From NCBI GenBank assembly GCA_023614405.1, contig JAJUPC010000231.1:186001-250000 (forward strand): a DNA stretch of 64,000 nt. The letters are read 5' to 3'. Positions 46,303 through 57,044 of this stretch are shown here, piece by piece. The notes beneath the pieces were generated by a model. It was given only the letters and a program-made list of their open reading frames with translations. It was not told where the DNA came from and made no database searches. The position numbers and the translations under genes were made by a program. Each line of letters starts with the position of its first letter. Position 1 is the first letter of the stretch. The DNA comes from Avena insularis. Its lineage: Eukaryota > Streptophyta > Magnoliopsida > Poales > Poaceae.

Positions 46303-48557
46303 TGCTCCCCTTCTTGAATTGAAGTCGTCCTCGACGCAATCTCATCTTCCTCACCAAAGTAAGGCTTCAAATCTGCAATGTTAAACGTAGGACTAACCGT
46401 ACCAAAGTCTGCAGGCAACTCAAGTTTATATGCATTATCATTGATTTTCTCTAACACCTTAAAGGGACCAGCAGCACGTGGCATTAACTTAGACTTGCGT
46501 AAATCAGGAAAACGATCTTTACGCAAATGTAACCAAACAAGATCGCCAACATCAAACACAACATGCTTTCTCCCTTTATCCCCAACAAGTTTATACTTAG
46601 CATTCATGTGTTCAATGTTATCTTTAGTAGTCTTATGATAGTTTAATATCATTTCAGCGCGTTGTGTAGCATCCAAATTATGTTGCACCGAAGAAGGTAA
46701 AGGCAATAAATCAATAGGTGCACGAGGAACAAAACCATACACTATCTCAAATGGGCACATCTTTGTGGTGGAATGCAGTGAACGATTATAAGCAAATTCT
46801 ATATGAGGTAAACACTCTTCCCACAATTTTAAGTTCTTCTTTAAAACAGCCCGCAACATAGTAGACAAAGTTCTATTTACTACTTCAGTTTGACCATCAG
46901 TTTGGGGATGACATGTAGTACTAAAGAGCAATTTAGTCCCCAACTTAGCCCATAAACATCTCCAAAAGTGGCTAAGAAATTTAGTATCACGATCAGAGAC
47001 AATAGTATTTGGCACACCATGCAAACGAACAATTTCACGAAAGAACAAATCAGCAATATGCGCAGCATCATCCGTTTTATGACAAGGAATAAAGTGTGCC
47101 ATCTTAGAAAACCGATCCACAACAACAAAAATACTATCCCTCCCCTTCTGTGTTCGTGGCAATCCCAAAACAAAGTCCATAGAAATATCCTCCCAAGGAA
47201 CACTAGGAACAGGAAGAGGCATATATAAACCATGTGGATTAAGGCGAGACTTAGCTTTTTGACAAGTAGTGCAGCGTGCCACAAATCTCTCAACATCTCG
47301 ACGCATACGTGGCCAAAAGAAGTGTGCAGCAAGAACATCCTCCGTCTTCTTGACACCAAAGTGTCCCATCAATCCTCCTCCATGCGCCTCCTGTAACAAC
47401 AAAAGATGAACAGAACTATCTGGAATGCATAGTTTGTTAGCACGGAACACAAATCCATCATTGAAGACGAACTTGTTCCAAGTTCTACCATCTCTACAAT
47501 TCTGCAACACATCTTTAAATTCAGCATCATGCACATATTGTTCCTTAATAGTTTCCAATCCAAATATTTTGAAGTCAAGTTGAGATAACAAAGTATAACG
47601 GCGCGACAAAGCATCAGCAATAATATTATCTTTACCCTTTTTGTGTTTGATAACATAAGGAAAAGACTCAATAAATTCAACCCACTTTGCATGACGACGA
47701 TTCAACTTAGCTTGACTACGAATATGCTTCAAAGATTCATGATCAGAATGAATAACAAATTCCTTATGCCATAGATAATGTTGCCAAGTTTCTAATGTCC
47801 GAACCAACGCATATAATTCTTTATCATAAGTAAAATAGTTCAGACTAGCCCCACTCAATTTCTCACTAAAATATGCAACAGGTTTTCCCTCTTGTAATAA
47901 CACCCCTCCCAACCCAATTCCACTAGCATCACATTCAAGTTCAAAAGTCTTAGTAAAATCAGGAAGTTGGAGTAAGGGAGCATGTGTTAGCTTATCTTTC
48001 AATATGATGAAGGCCTGTTGTTGTGCATCGCCCCAAACAAAGGGCACATCCTTCTTGGTAAGCTCATTCAGCGGCGCGGCAATTGATCCAAAGTCTTTGA
48101 CAAAGCGCCTATAAAAACCAGCGAGGCCAAGAAAACTCCTCACTTGTGTGACCGTCTTGGGCTGCGGCCAATTCTCAATAGCTTCAATCTTGGCTGGATC
48201 CACTTCAATACCCTGTGATGTAACAACATAGCCAAGAAACGCAACTCGATTGGTGCAAAAGGTGCACTTCTCAAGGTTACCAAACAAACGCGCATCACGT
48301 AAAGCATTAAAAACAGCACGTAAATGGTCCAAATGATCCTCTAAAGATTTGCTATAAATCAGAATATCATCAAAGTAAACTACCACAAAACATCCAATGA
48401 AAGCACGTAAAACTTCATTCATTAATCTCATGAAATTGCTAGGTGCATTAGTTAAACCAAACGGCATTACTAACCACTCATATAAACCGAACTTAGTTTT
48501 AAATGTTGTTTTCCATTCATCTCCTAATTTCATACGAATCTGGTGGTAACCACTCAT
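45993..48557 (-). CDS. pol: CRM-like POL: RT, RNase H and integrase, ending in 3' LTR
   Basis: An 854-codon open frame begins inside RT (MSGYHQIRM). The catalytic YFDD is at residues 61-64 (48377-48366). RNase H keeps its usual motifs (CDAS; HSDHESL; ADALSR). Integrase has an HHCC-type site ([12 protein letters not shown]), catalytic Asp in MDF, SDRD and Glu in the GQTEVV region, then a GPFKV (GPY/F) motif. The final 103 codons run into the 3' LTR, a feature known for the CRM chromovirus clade. No typical chromodomain is seen and I could not identify a clear CR motif. A one-base loss at about 48555 separates it from the first part of RT. Confidence 0.85.
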   Translation of the reverse strand: MSGYHQIRMKLGDEWKTTFKTKFGLYEWLVMPFGLTNAPSNFMRLMNEVLRAFIGCFVVVYFDDILIYSKSLEDHLDHLRAVFNALRDARLFGNLEKCTFCTNRVAFLGYVVTSQGIEVDPAKIEAIENWPQPKTVTQVRSFLGLAGFYRRFVKDFGSIAAPLNELTKKDVPFVWGDAQQQAFIILKDKLTHAPLLQLPDFTKTFELECDASGIGLGGVLLQEGKPVAYFSEKLSGASLNYFTYDKELYALVRTLETWQHYLWHKEFVIHSDHESLKHIRSQAKLNRRHAKWVEFIESFPYVIKHKKGKDNIIADALSRRYTLLSQLDFKIFGLETIKEQYVHDAEFKDVLQNCRDGRTWNKFVFNDGFVFRANKLCIPDSSVHLLLLQEAHGGGLMGHFGVKKTEDVLAAHFFWPRMRRDVERFVARCTTCQKAKSRLNPHGLYMPLPVPSVPWEDISMDFVLGLPRTQKGRDSIFVVVDRFSKMAHFIPCHKTDDAAHIADLFFREIVRLHGVPNTIVSDRDTKFLSHFWRCLWAKLGTKLLFSTTCHPQTDGQTEVVNRTLSTMLRAVLKKNLKLWEECLPHIEFAYNRSLHSTTKMCPFEIVYGFVPRAPIDLLPLPSSVQHNLDATQRAEMILNYHKTTKDNIEHMNAKYKLVGDKGRKHVVFDVGDLVWLHLRKDRFPDLRKSKLMPRAAGPFKVLEKINDNAYKLELPADFGTVSPTFNIADLKPYFGEEDEIASRTTSIQEGEHDVDIPTIDTTVVPTATHIQGPITRSRAKQLNYQVLSFLGTIPHIHENMMLPKSDIFLTLRNDGPSMDERDKHWSMAMHGDGSKHVMIQEKATDEDFRTLRPP
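46303..46314 (-). other. Polypurine tract (CRM-like)
   Basis: The minus strand reads AGAAGGGGAGCA immediately before the LTR start at 46302. It lies inside the pol reading frame, since that frame continues into the LTR. Confidence 0.85.
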
Positions 48558-50119
48558 AAATCAACGTTAGAAAACATGGTAGAGCCACTCAATTCATCAA
48601 GCATGTCATCTAAACGTGGAATAGGATGACGATATCGAATAGTAATATTATTGATAGCTCTACAATCAGTACACATGCGCGAAGAACCATCTTTCTTAGG
48701 TACCAAAATAATAGGAACAGCACAGGGGCTAAGGGACTCACGAATATGATCTTTGTCGAGTAGTTCCTGAATTTGGCGTTGTATCTCCTTTGTCTCCTCC
48801 GGATTGGTTCTATATGGCGCGCAGTTGGGCAACGTGGCACCAGGAATTAGATCAATTTGGTGCTCAATTCCTCTAATAGGAGGTAGTCCTGGTGGCAGCT
48901 CAGCGGGAAAGACGTCCTCATATTCCTGCAAAAGGTTAGCAATAGCGGGTGGCAAAGAAGGAGGCATATCCTCAAATAAAAACAAAACCTCTTTGCAGAC
49001 AATTGCATAACATTGAGTATTGTTTACATCTAGTTCAGCAATATCAATTTTATTTGCAAGCATACATGGACTCTTCAAACGAATTTCAGTAGCATGTGTA
49101 GAATCAGATTTAGTGTTCTTTGGTGGTATAAATTCTGCAACAACAATCTGATTCTCACTTTTATTTTTCTCCTCGGTTTTAGCTCTACTAGCTCTAGCAA
49201 GATCATCTTTTAAAATTTGTTCGGGAGTCATAGGTTTTAGACCAATTTTCTTTCCATCATGCATAAGAGAATAGTGATTAGTTTTGCCATTATGAACAGA
49301 TTCTCTATCAAATTGCCATGGTCTACCAAGTAACAAAGAACAAGCTTGCATAGGTACAACATCACAATCAACAAAATCAGAATATGTACCAATAGTAAAA
49401 TGCACGCGTACCATTCTTGTTACCTTGATCTTGCGAGAACTCTCAAACCATTGGATGTAATATGAATGTGGGCGTTGTCTTGTTGGAAGCGCAAGCTTCT
49501 CTACCATGTCAATACTGGCCAGATTATTACAACTCCCTCCATCAATGATGATCCGTATAGCTCTGTCTTTGACAACACCACGTGTTTGGAACAGGTTGTG
49601 GCGTTGATCTTGCTCAAATTTGCTCAATTGCACACTCAACACACATTGTGTGATTAAGCTCTTGTATTGATCAGCAGCTTCAGCTCCCATTACCTCTGTC
49701 TCTTCATCAGCATCAGAATTGTCTCCATCTCGAGCAGAAATAAGGGCTAGTGTATCTTCATCAAAGTCACTCGCTGAATCGTATTGACCCTCTTCTCGCA
49801 CCATCATCACACGTTGTGTTGTGCACTGTCTCTCAATATGACCAAAACCCCAGCACTTGCGGCATTGTATATCCTTTGTCTTACCCGTGGAAGCCATAGA
49901 AGATGCACTACGAGCATGAGCATTGGATGACGATGGAGGAGCAGCTGGAAATCTTGTGGTGGCCTTGGATGTAGTAGTAGCTGGTGGCGAATCACGAGAA
50001 GGAGGCGCTGATTGTCGGGATGTCCAAGTGGATGTGCGACCTGCAGAATTATTAGTCCTCCTCCATGGTGTTTGGCGATCCTGCACTTCACGTTCAGCTT
50101 TGCAAGCAAGATGACACAA
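48554..50119 (-). pseudogene. pol: CRM-like GAG end, protease and start of RT
   Basis: A 521-codon stretch in frame with the preceding gag, separated from it only by a TAG at 50159. It holds a basic Ser/Thr-rich linker, a zinc knuckle (CRKCWGFGHIERQC, about 49820-49870), an aspartic protease with the DGGS active-site variant (about 49510-49550), an RT leader and RT fingers with RMCTDCRAI. It ends at TGA just after the FSNVDL motif, where a one-base loss breaks the frame before the catalytic YFDD. Apart from the stop and the shift the coding sequence looks well kept. Confidence 0.85.
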
Positions 50120-50158
50120 ACGAGTGATAGAATTATATTCCTTATAATCTAAGATGTG

Positions 50159-50728
50159 CTAAATGTCCTTGTTTAATCCACCAAAGAAACGTGCAAGCAT
50201 TTGTTCATTAGATTCAACAAGACCACACCGAACCATCCCCGTTTGCAATTCCTGATAATACTCTTCTACAGAATTTTTCCCTTGCTCTAAACGTGTCAGA
50301 TTTTTTAGTAAATCACGTTGATAAGTGGGAGGTACAAAACGAACACGCATAGCAGTTTTTAAAGCAGTCCAAGTACTAGGAATAGTAGTAGGATTTAAAC
50401 GACAATACTCAGACCACCAAAGGGAAGCAAATTTAGTAAATTCACATGTAGCAGCACTAACACGCATATTCTCAGGATATTTTAAGCATGCAAAACGTTG
50501 TTCTACTTCCATCTCCCATGTAAGATATGCATCAGGATTATATTTACCCTCAAAAGATGGAATATTTAATTTAAGCTTTGCAACATGATCATCATCACGT
50601 ACCGGTGGTCGAGCGTTGCGGTAGTAATGTCGGGGACGGCCAGCAGGTACCTGTGGAGGTTGTTCAACCTCCTCGTCAAACAGATCGTCGTCGTCGGGGT
50701 CGTAGTAGTACCCGTCATCTGTCCCCAA
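50159..50728 (-). pseudogene. gag: CRM-like GAG capsid region, ends at nonsense codon
   Basis: The retrotransposon gag domain is clear (FEGKYNPDAYLTWE, LWWSEYC, RVRFVPPTYQRDLL, SVEEYYQEL). The frame stops at TAG (50161-50159). The sequence downstream continues in the same frame to 50119 and beyond, so a single base change (probably CAG to TAG) accounts for the break. An acidic stretch precedes the domain. Confidence 0.85.
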
Positions 50729-51017
50729 TGTCGCAGCAGCAGCCGCGGCGGAAGTCTGAGGTGCGTCGTCGCCATGTGGTATGCCGCGGGATCTGCGGCA
50801 GCGGCAATCTGTTCAAAAGCTCCTTGAACCGAACGTCAAGCTTGGCGTTGAAGGATTTCTCGAGTCCATCGATCTTGTCCATGGCGTTGGTGAGCTTGGT
50901 GTCAAACTCCCCTAGGCGCGTATCCACGTCTTCAGCGCGACTGACCAAGAGCGCGGAGAAGTGGGCATGGAGTTCTTCGTTCATCATTGTGGCAGGGTTC
51001 TGTGAAGTATCTGTCAT
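50715..51017 (-). pseudogene. gag: CRM-like GAG N-terminus
   Basis: ATG at 51017 opens a frame with a helical, coiled-coil-like segment (heptad-like Leu and Phe spacing over residues 10-70). It shifts frame at about 50730-50760, before the acidic stretch and capsid domain of the next entry. The start is chosen as the first ATG after the leader that leads into gag homology. Confidence 0.65.
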
Positions 51018-52128
51018 GGTTAGTCCTTAAAAAGCACAGGTATATACTACGGAAAGTTGGTGGAAGTCACGCGTAATCCGTCAAGCAATATACGAAGCTC
51101 TTACAAGTTCTTACCAAACAGCAGGAAAAGGCGATGTGCAACCGCGAGGATCAGGGGGTCCAGAGATTGAGCCAAGCGATTACTAGGGGTCGAGACACCG
51201 CACGTGGAGAATATCTATGGAGCTCTGGGAAGGCTTAGCAAAGGGGGTTAGCAATTATCAAAACAGCAATGCAAAAGTTGAAAGAATACTCAACAATGGT
51301 ACTGTGCTGGTCCTAGGCTAGACCGTACTAGAGACGCGAGCCTAGATCACCAACGATGTCACGACGGGACACAACAAGCAATGTATGATGATATGGCACC
51401 CTGAAAAGCGAACCGAGAGGTGAAAAATCACTATGATGGCGAGTGTCTAGAACTGATCTACGGGGTCTAAAAATAGGTTAGCCCCAAAAAAAAATTTCAA
51501 AATTTTTTACTTTGCTCCGAAAAGCGCGCAGACGCCAAAAAAATATTGCTATAACGGCCGATGGAGAAAAGTGATCCCCGGGGTCGAAAAATAGTATAGC
51601 CAGAAATTTTTTTCGGAGGCGGTTCCAGACTTTTTTTTGCTCTCCTTCTGGACTTACGACCGGACTCTTAGCGCGACACGGACATTAGCTGAACACGGGA
51701 ACAACAAAGAAGGAAAGTAAAAATAAATAACTAGAAATAGTAACTCTACTCGGACTCGTACCGCGGCAGGAAAACTGATCGAATCTGTGTCGCGGTAGGA
51801 AGCGGCGGCGGAGTATTAGGGTTTATGGTGGCTGGGTATATGGCGGCGGAATATGGTGGCGGAATATGGTGGCGGTGATCGGCGAGTGTGGCGGTGACTA
51901 GTATGATCAGAACTCGAAACTCTAAGGGACGAGACACTAAGACCAGCAACTCGACGCGACGATGTAGACACAAATTCAACAATGCAAAAACTGAAAAGAT
52001 AATGCGAGGCGTAGATTGGTTATGGGATGGATCTAAACTCTAACTGTGTTTTTGGCTTTTTCGTGGGTTATAGGTAAAAACAGATCTAATCTACGAAAAA
52101 CAGTAAAATCTCACCGAGCAACCTGAAA
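51018..52128 (-). other. CRM-like 5' leader with internal repeat
   Basis: About 1.1 kb lies between the priming site and gag. It contains two imperfect copies of a 50-60 base unit at about 51455 and 51573 (phrase 'ggggtcgaaaaatag'), each followed by an A/T homopolymer run. The frame at 51746-51982 has no domain. No gene. Confidence 0.7.
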
Positions 52129-52140
52129 TCTGATACCACT
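52129..52140 (-). other. Primer binding site, Met-type (CRM-like)
   Basis: The minus strand reads GTGGTATCAGA next to the LTR end at 52141. The match to initiator-Met tRNA stops after TGGTATCAGA, shorter than in the other elements here. Confidence 0.75.
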
Positions 52141-53063
52141 TGATAGGGCAAAGGTGCCCGATCTTTCGATGAGATGATGATAGTCGATTTGGTGAAGTTC
52201 GGGCTTGACGATCCGACTACACGTGCGAGCACGAGCGCCAATGCAATCGCTAGGCCAATCTCCTGGAGGTTACCGATCCTACGGGAACACGATCAGCCTG
52301 ACCAGCGAGGGTCTTAATTCCTACCTGAAATCGAGAACAAGTAAGAACCAATATTGCAATCAAGATATTGCGGATTAAGAGGAAAGCTTTATTGAAGAGG
52401 TGGGATCCTGAATAGGTGCGAAGTACAAGAGGCCTCTCCGACGCTCGAGCCTTGGCGAAGTTGCGACTATGGCTAACTTAATGTCTAAACAAAATCCGAG
52501 GCTAGAGGGTCGGCTATGGGGCGTATATAAGGGCGAAAAGGTGGGGTTTCGGCCAGCCATGGAAGTGGTGGCCGAATCCAACCCTAAAATTCCTTTTCCC
52601 CTCAAATACGGACTCTAAAAAAGTAGCTAATTAAAATCCTGCGAAAATTACATGGGCTTGGCCCAAAATAAAGGTGTCGCAGCACCATATTAAGCTATGG
52701 ACGAATTCGTAAAGTATTGATCTTGAATATTTCGTCCAAGCCTTCTTTCTTCATTATGGTGGCCTCAAAGTTCTGAAATCTTCATCCGTGGCCTTCTCTT
52801 GGATCATCACATGCTTGCTGCCATCTCCATGCATGGCCATGCTCCAATGCTTGTCCCTCTCATCCATGCTTGGTCCATCATTCCTAAGAGTAAGAAATAT
52901 ATCTGATTTAGGCAGCATCATATTCTCATGTATGTGAGGAATAGTTCCAAGAAACGAATGTACCTGATAGTTAAGTTGTTTGGCACGAGATCTTGTGATG
53001 GGTCCTTGTATGTGTGTTGCTGTAGGTACAACAGTTGTATCAATAGTAGGGATGTCCACATCA
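52141..53063 (-). mobile_element. CRM-like element, 5' LTR (923 bp)
   Basis: A full LTR whose minus strand starts TGATGTGGACATCC and ends CCTATCA. It matches the split 3' LTR (32144-32662 plus 45896-46302) with about 18 differences by eye, about 2%. The open frame within it (52754-53063, minus) is the duplicate of the pol C-terminus, not a separate gene. ATCTT follows at 53064. Confidence 0.95.
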
Positions 53064-53665
53064 ATCTTGGTCGGCCCATTACTGATGCAAAGGAAGAATG
53101 TGAAACTGAAAAGGAGAAGGAGAAGCTGGAGAAGCTGGAGAAGTTGGATCACAAAACATTGTTGTACCCAACTTGCGAAGATGGCCACAAAAAGCTAGGT
53201 ACCACACTGGATTTGCTGCAATGGAAGGCAGAGAAAGGTATGACTGACAGTGCATTTTCAAAGTTGTTGGTAAAAATGAAGAATCTTCTTCCAAGAAATA
53301 ATGAGTTGCCCGACAGTACATACCAAGCAAAGAAGGTTGTCTGCCCTCTAGGATTAGACGTGCAGAAGATACATGCCTGCATTAATGACTACATCCTCTA
53401 CCGCGGTGAGAAGTACGAGAATTTGGATGCATGCCCGGTATGCACTACACTGCGGTATAAGATCAGACGAGATGATCCCGACGATGTTGAGGGCAAGGCC
53501 CCTAGGAAGAAGGTTCCTGCCAAGGTTATGTGGGGGGATCTGAAACCTTTCCGTCCACCTCTGGTGAAAAAGACAAATTCCTGCCGAATCGGTAGGAAGT
53601 GGGTCAGATATGAACTACAGGTACATGATACGATGCTCATGATTTTTTACAAAAATCATTTTTAG
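53064..53665 (+). pseudogene. CACTA transposase, continuation after CRM-like insertion
   Basis: The frame resumes exactly across the ATCTT duplication. It reads a Glu/Lys-rich helical segment, then the conserved region before Transposase_21 (LLYPTCEDGHKKLGTT, the 'YQAKK' and 'LGLDVQKIHAC' blocks and the CPVC pair). At about 53530 it jumps into a non-homologous tail and stops at 53665, so the catalytic core is deleted. An apparent start at 52928 lies in the LTR and is artificial. Confidence 0.8.
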
Positions 53666-53716
53666 GTTCACAATATGCTATTTTATCAAAAATCCAATGC
53701 AAGTTGAGCGAGGCTT
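53533..53716 (+). repeat. 184-bp direct repeat, copy 1 (CACTA interior)
   Basis: Almost identical to 54200-54383, 667 bases apart. It covers the end of the truncated transposase frame and the following non-coding part. Confidence 0.9.
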
Positions 53717-54199
53717 GGCCCCGAGCTAAGAATCTTCATGCCCGTTGTTTGACAAAGTTTGACGATAGTTTAAAACGGGGATAAAAAAATAAAAAAAGAT
53801 CGAAACAGTGCGAAACCTTCGCGTGGTGTTATATTATATGACATAGTTATCAAGAAAAATCTCAAACTTGGTATATTGATTATGTCTCAAAAAAACCTTC
53901 ACAAAATGACCTATCTCATTCGAGGTTTCTTGGCTTTCGGGTCAAATGACCAATGTTATGGCTAGAATCAAGGCATAGTTTGTGATAATATGGCCATATT
54001 GTGCATACATGTGAATCATGGCATGGCAAACAATATTGCAAGAGGAAGTTTTCCTTTTTATCGCACCAAAAAGGCATTTTCCATTTTCCGAGCATAAAAA
54101 CGGACGGTTTTGTGAAGCAACCACCAAATGGCTAATTCAAAAAACCACACCACATTTTACAAAAATACTAGACGACCTTATATGGACAATGTACCAACA

Positions 54200-54383
54200 G
54201 GGGGATCTGAAACCTTTCCGTCCACCTCTGGTGAAAAAGACAAATTCCTGCCGAATCGGTAGGAAGTGGGTCAGATATGAACTACAGGTACATGATATGA
54301 TGCTCATGATTTCTTACAAAAATCATTTTTAGGTTCACAATATGCTATTTTATCAAAAATCCAATGCAAGTTGAGCGAGGCTT
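54200..54383 (+). repeat. 184-bp direct repeat, copy 2
   Basis: Second copy of 53533-53716, with only a few differences. The 480 bases between the copies and the 400 bases after them are AT-rich and carry no gene. Confidence 0.9.
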
Positions 54384-54783
54384 TGTCAGATTCAAGTGTA
54401 TACAAAAGATGCGGCATTTAAATATCAAATCAATTCAAAAATGTTAATACAAAATAAAATATGATTTTCTCTAATAAAATTGGGTTAGATTCCTTTTTAG
54501 ATGCTTAATATTTCTTATGTTCAAAGTTTTATGATTTCACAATTTATTTTTGTTTCAATTGAATAATCAAAATTTATATGTAAGTGTTTTAATAATTTTG
54601 AAAATTTTCATATAAAGTAAATATAAAATGTTTTTACATGAATGGATACATATTATTTTTCTGAAAATTATGATATATTATTCATATTTTTCTGAGTTGA
54701 AATGAATAAGATATGAATTTTCTAAATTCATATCCTATTTTTTGAATTATAAATGCCCCCATCCCTTTAATGCATGAAATAAA

Positions 54784-54960
54784 TGCCCCCTTTAACACCG
54801 GTTCGTGGCACGAACCAGTGTTAAGAAGCGCATTATTCGTTTAGCACCCCCTTTAACACCGGTTCGTGCCACGAATCGGTGTTAAAGGGGGGGTGCGGGC
54901 GCGAAACGAATTCCCCCCTTTAACACCGGTTCGTGGCACGAACCGATGTTAAAGGGTGGG
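54784..54960 (+). repeat. Second cluster of CACTA subterminal palindromes
   Basis: Three palindromes of the same type as those at 31308-31495 (about 54787-54826, 54844-54890 and 54911-54956), built on 'tttaacaccggttcg' and its inverse. No CACTA terminus precedes them. A TATA-like 'atttata' and a GC-rich leader follow. Confidence 0.85.
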
Positions 54961-55480
54961 GGGATTTATAACGCCTTCCTCTCTTCCTTCTTCCCCCCAG
55001 CAGCAAGAACGAAAATCGCGCGCGCATCAGCAGAGGAAGCAGAGGAGAGCTGCGCACGCCGTCGCCGTTCTGCCGTCGCCGTCCAGCCCTCGCCATCCCA
55101 CGGGAGCGTCGTCGTCCCCCTTGCCGTGTGCGAGCCGTCGCCGGCGTCCTTCGCCGTGTCCACGCGCCCTCGCCGTCGCGCCCTCGCGTCCGTGTCGTCC
55201 GCCAGGCTGCCCGAGGACCTTCGCCGTCCGCTGCCGTCATCGTCGCCCGCCACCGCGTCCGCTGCCGTCACCGCCGCCCGCCACCACGTCCGTGTCGTCC
55301 GCCACCCGGCCCCCGTCCACTCGCGGATCCGCCACCGCGCCAATGCGCAACTCTTCGGAGCGGCGCCTCCGCGGAGCCCTCGGCCGCCCGCCGCGCCTGC
55401 CCAACCCTTGCCACCTCGGCCACTCCGCCCACCCGATCCCATCGATCCAATTCCCACGATGAGTATAATTGTGTAGTTAT
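54961..55480 (+). other. GC-rich leader-like region after the palindromes
   Basis: Very rich in CG dinucleotides and open in several frames on both strands through base composition alone; the translations are low-complexity Arg, Ala, Pro and Ser. Position after palindromes and a TATA-like box suggests the 5' untranslated part of a CACTA gene. No protein is supported. From 55480 to 55780 the sequence is AT-rich with nothing I can identify. Confidence 0.55.
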
Positions 55481-55780
55481 TTTTTTGAAGCATAATTGTG
55501 TAGTTTTTAATTATTTATAAGTGTGTAGTATTATTTATTAGAATTTTGTTAATATGTGTGTAGTGTATTAATTAGTTATTAAGTTATTATTAGAATTTTG
55601 TACAACTTAAATTGACCTTATTGTGTATAAAATTTTGGAGTATGACAAATTTTGAAAGTATTTTCACAAGTATACATGTGTGATAAAATTTTGTGAAAAA
55701 TGTGCTTAACCGAGGCCATACAAAAAATACAAATATGTGGATTCGCAATAGATTTCTACTTGTTATTGTATTATTAGTAG

Positions 55781-55975
55781 TTTAGTGTTAGTATTAGTTT
55801 AGGGTTTATTTAGTTTAGGGTTATTAGTTTAGGGTTTATTTAGTTTAGGGTTATTAGTTTAGGGTTATTTATTTAGTTTAGGGTTATTTAGTTTAGGGTT
55901 ATTTATTTAGTGTATTTTAGTGTATTTAGTTTAGGGTTATTTAGTGTATTTTATAGTTAGTATTAGTTATTAGGG
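55781..55975 (+). repeat. Degenerate tandem repeat containing TTTAGGG
   Basis: About eight copies of AGTTTAGGGTT spaced 14-19 bases apart by 'tatt' and 'tatttatt' fillers. The plant telomere unit occurs inside each copy but the units are not contiguous. Confidence 0.85.
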
Positions 55976-56310
55976 TCGTGACCTTGCTGCTCTGCAAGCG
56001 CCGCCGCTGGCCGTTGTCGTTAACGTCGCTCCGGTGACCCCTAGGTAGTGGGGTATTTATTTGTGTATTTATGAACTTGTTTAAAATGATCAAGCATTTG
56101 TGTATTTATTTGTGTATTTTTGTATGAATAATATGTATATTTGTGTATGAATCCAAGTCCACTTGAACGTTTACTCTCTTACTCTAGATAATATTATGCC
56201 GTCGAACGCACACCCCCACGCATCCCGGCCCCGCTCTCGCCCTAGCGCCGCCACCTCTCGTTGTCAATATAGCATTATAATAACCATGCTATGTTAATCA
56301 ACTTTCATGA

Positions 56311-56462
56311 CAAGTTAATTAGAAAAAGTAGATGTACCCTCTCATATGAATCGGGGGTTTCTCCGAATTAGGGTTTGGAATGACCAAGCATGTATTAGGG
56401 TTACATTTCAATACTTTTAACCTGTCATATCATCATCTTTGCTTGAGCATTTCAATAGATGT
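56311..56462 (+). repeat. LTR fragment captured inside the CACTA element
   Basis: About 150 bases align with 26724-26890 of the LTR remnant (shared 'ccctctcatatg', 'gaattagggttt', 'gtcatatcatcat'). It lies just upstream of the second CACTA gene and before an acceptor-like 'tgttttag' ending at 56498. Confidence 0.75.
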
Positions 56463-56503
56463 ATTACTGATATTTGTGCGATCATATTATTGTTTTAGAA
56501 ACT

Positions 56504-57044
56504 ATGGATCCACTTAGTAGAAACCTTGAAGATGAAGAAATAATGGAGAACATGATCCACGTGGACACCTCACAATATCTGAACTTGGAGGGACATGATG
56601 ACAGCTCAAGTAGTCATGGAGAAGATGACGACTCCGGTGAACGCGCTTTAGTGATTACAAAGTATGTCGAGGTATATGCATGGATTAAGCCTCTGCTGAC
56701 TTGCACGATTGATTTGTATATATGTAAATGTATTAATTAACGCTTCTTTCTTCTTTTAGCCCTCTGGATCGACCAGCCAGCAACAATCTTCTTCCACGAA
56801 AAAGAGCAAGCGAGGCACGAGCCATCGGTTGAAATATCGTGCAAAGTTTACGATCGAAGCAGTCCGTGTTGATGGCAGGCCGATGGAGCCCAAGAAGGCC
56901 GAAGACAAATTTGTACGTCAGGCTGGAGTGCTTGTTAGGGACCAAATCCCAATCATAATTGAATATTGGAATAAGCCAAAGAAGGGCAACGGTACCTTTG
57001 TCGATGAAAGATCCAAAGAAGGGCGACGGTTCCTCTCCACTTAG
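56504..57044 (+). pseudogene. Second CACTA gene (En/Spm-type accessory transposase), truncated
   Basis: Exon 1 runs from ATG 56504 to 56671 (MDPLSRNLEDEE, then an acidic Ser-rich segment). A donor at 56672 and acceptor TAG at 56757-56759 define an 88-base intron. The chosen sites keep the frame, as exon 1 is exactly 56 codons. Exon 2 from 56760 reads a Lys/Ser-rich part, then RLKYRAKFTIEAVRVDGRP and IPIIIEYWNKPKK, which resemble the plant En/Spm transposase family (Transposase_24-like). Homology ends near 57010 at a 22-base direct repeat (56976-56997 and 57013-57034), and the rest of the gene is missing. Confidence 0.65.

Noticed and set aside
52928..53063. N-terminal extension of the transposase frame
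   Set aside because: This part is read from the CRM-like LTR; the true transposase sequence starts at 53064.
54946..55520. Frames up to 176 residues on both strands
   Set aside because: CG-rich leader-like sequence with simultaneous open frames and no recognisable protein.
55781..55975. Interstitial telomere array
   Set aside because: TTTAGGG units are not contiguous; it is better described as a minisatellite that contains the motif.
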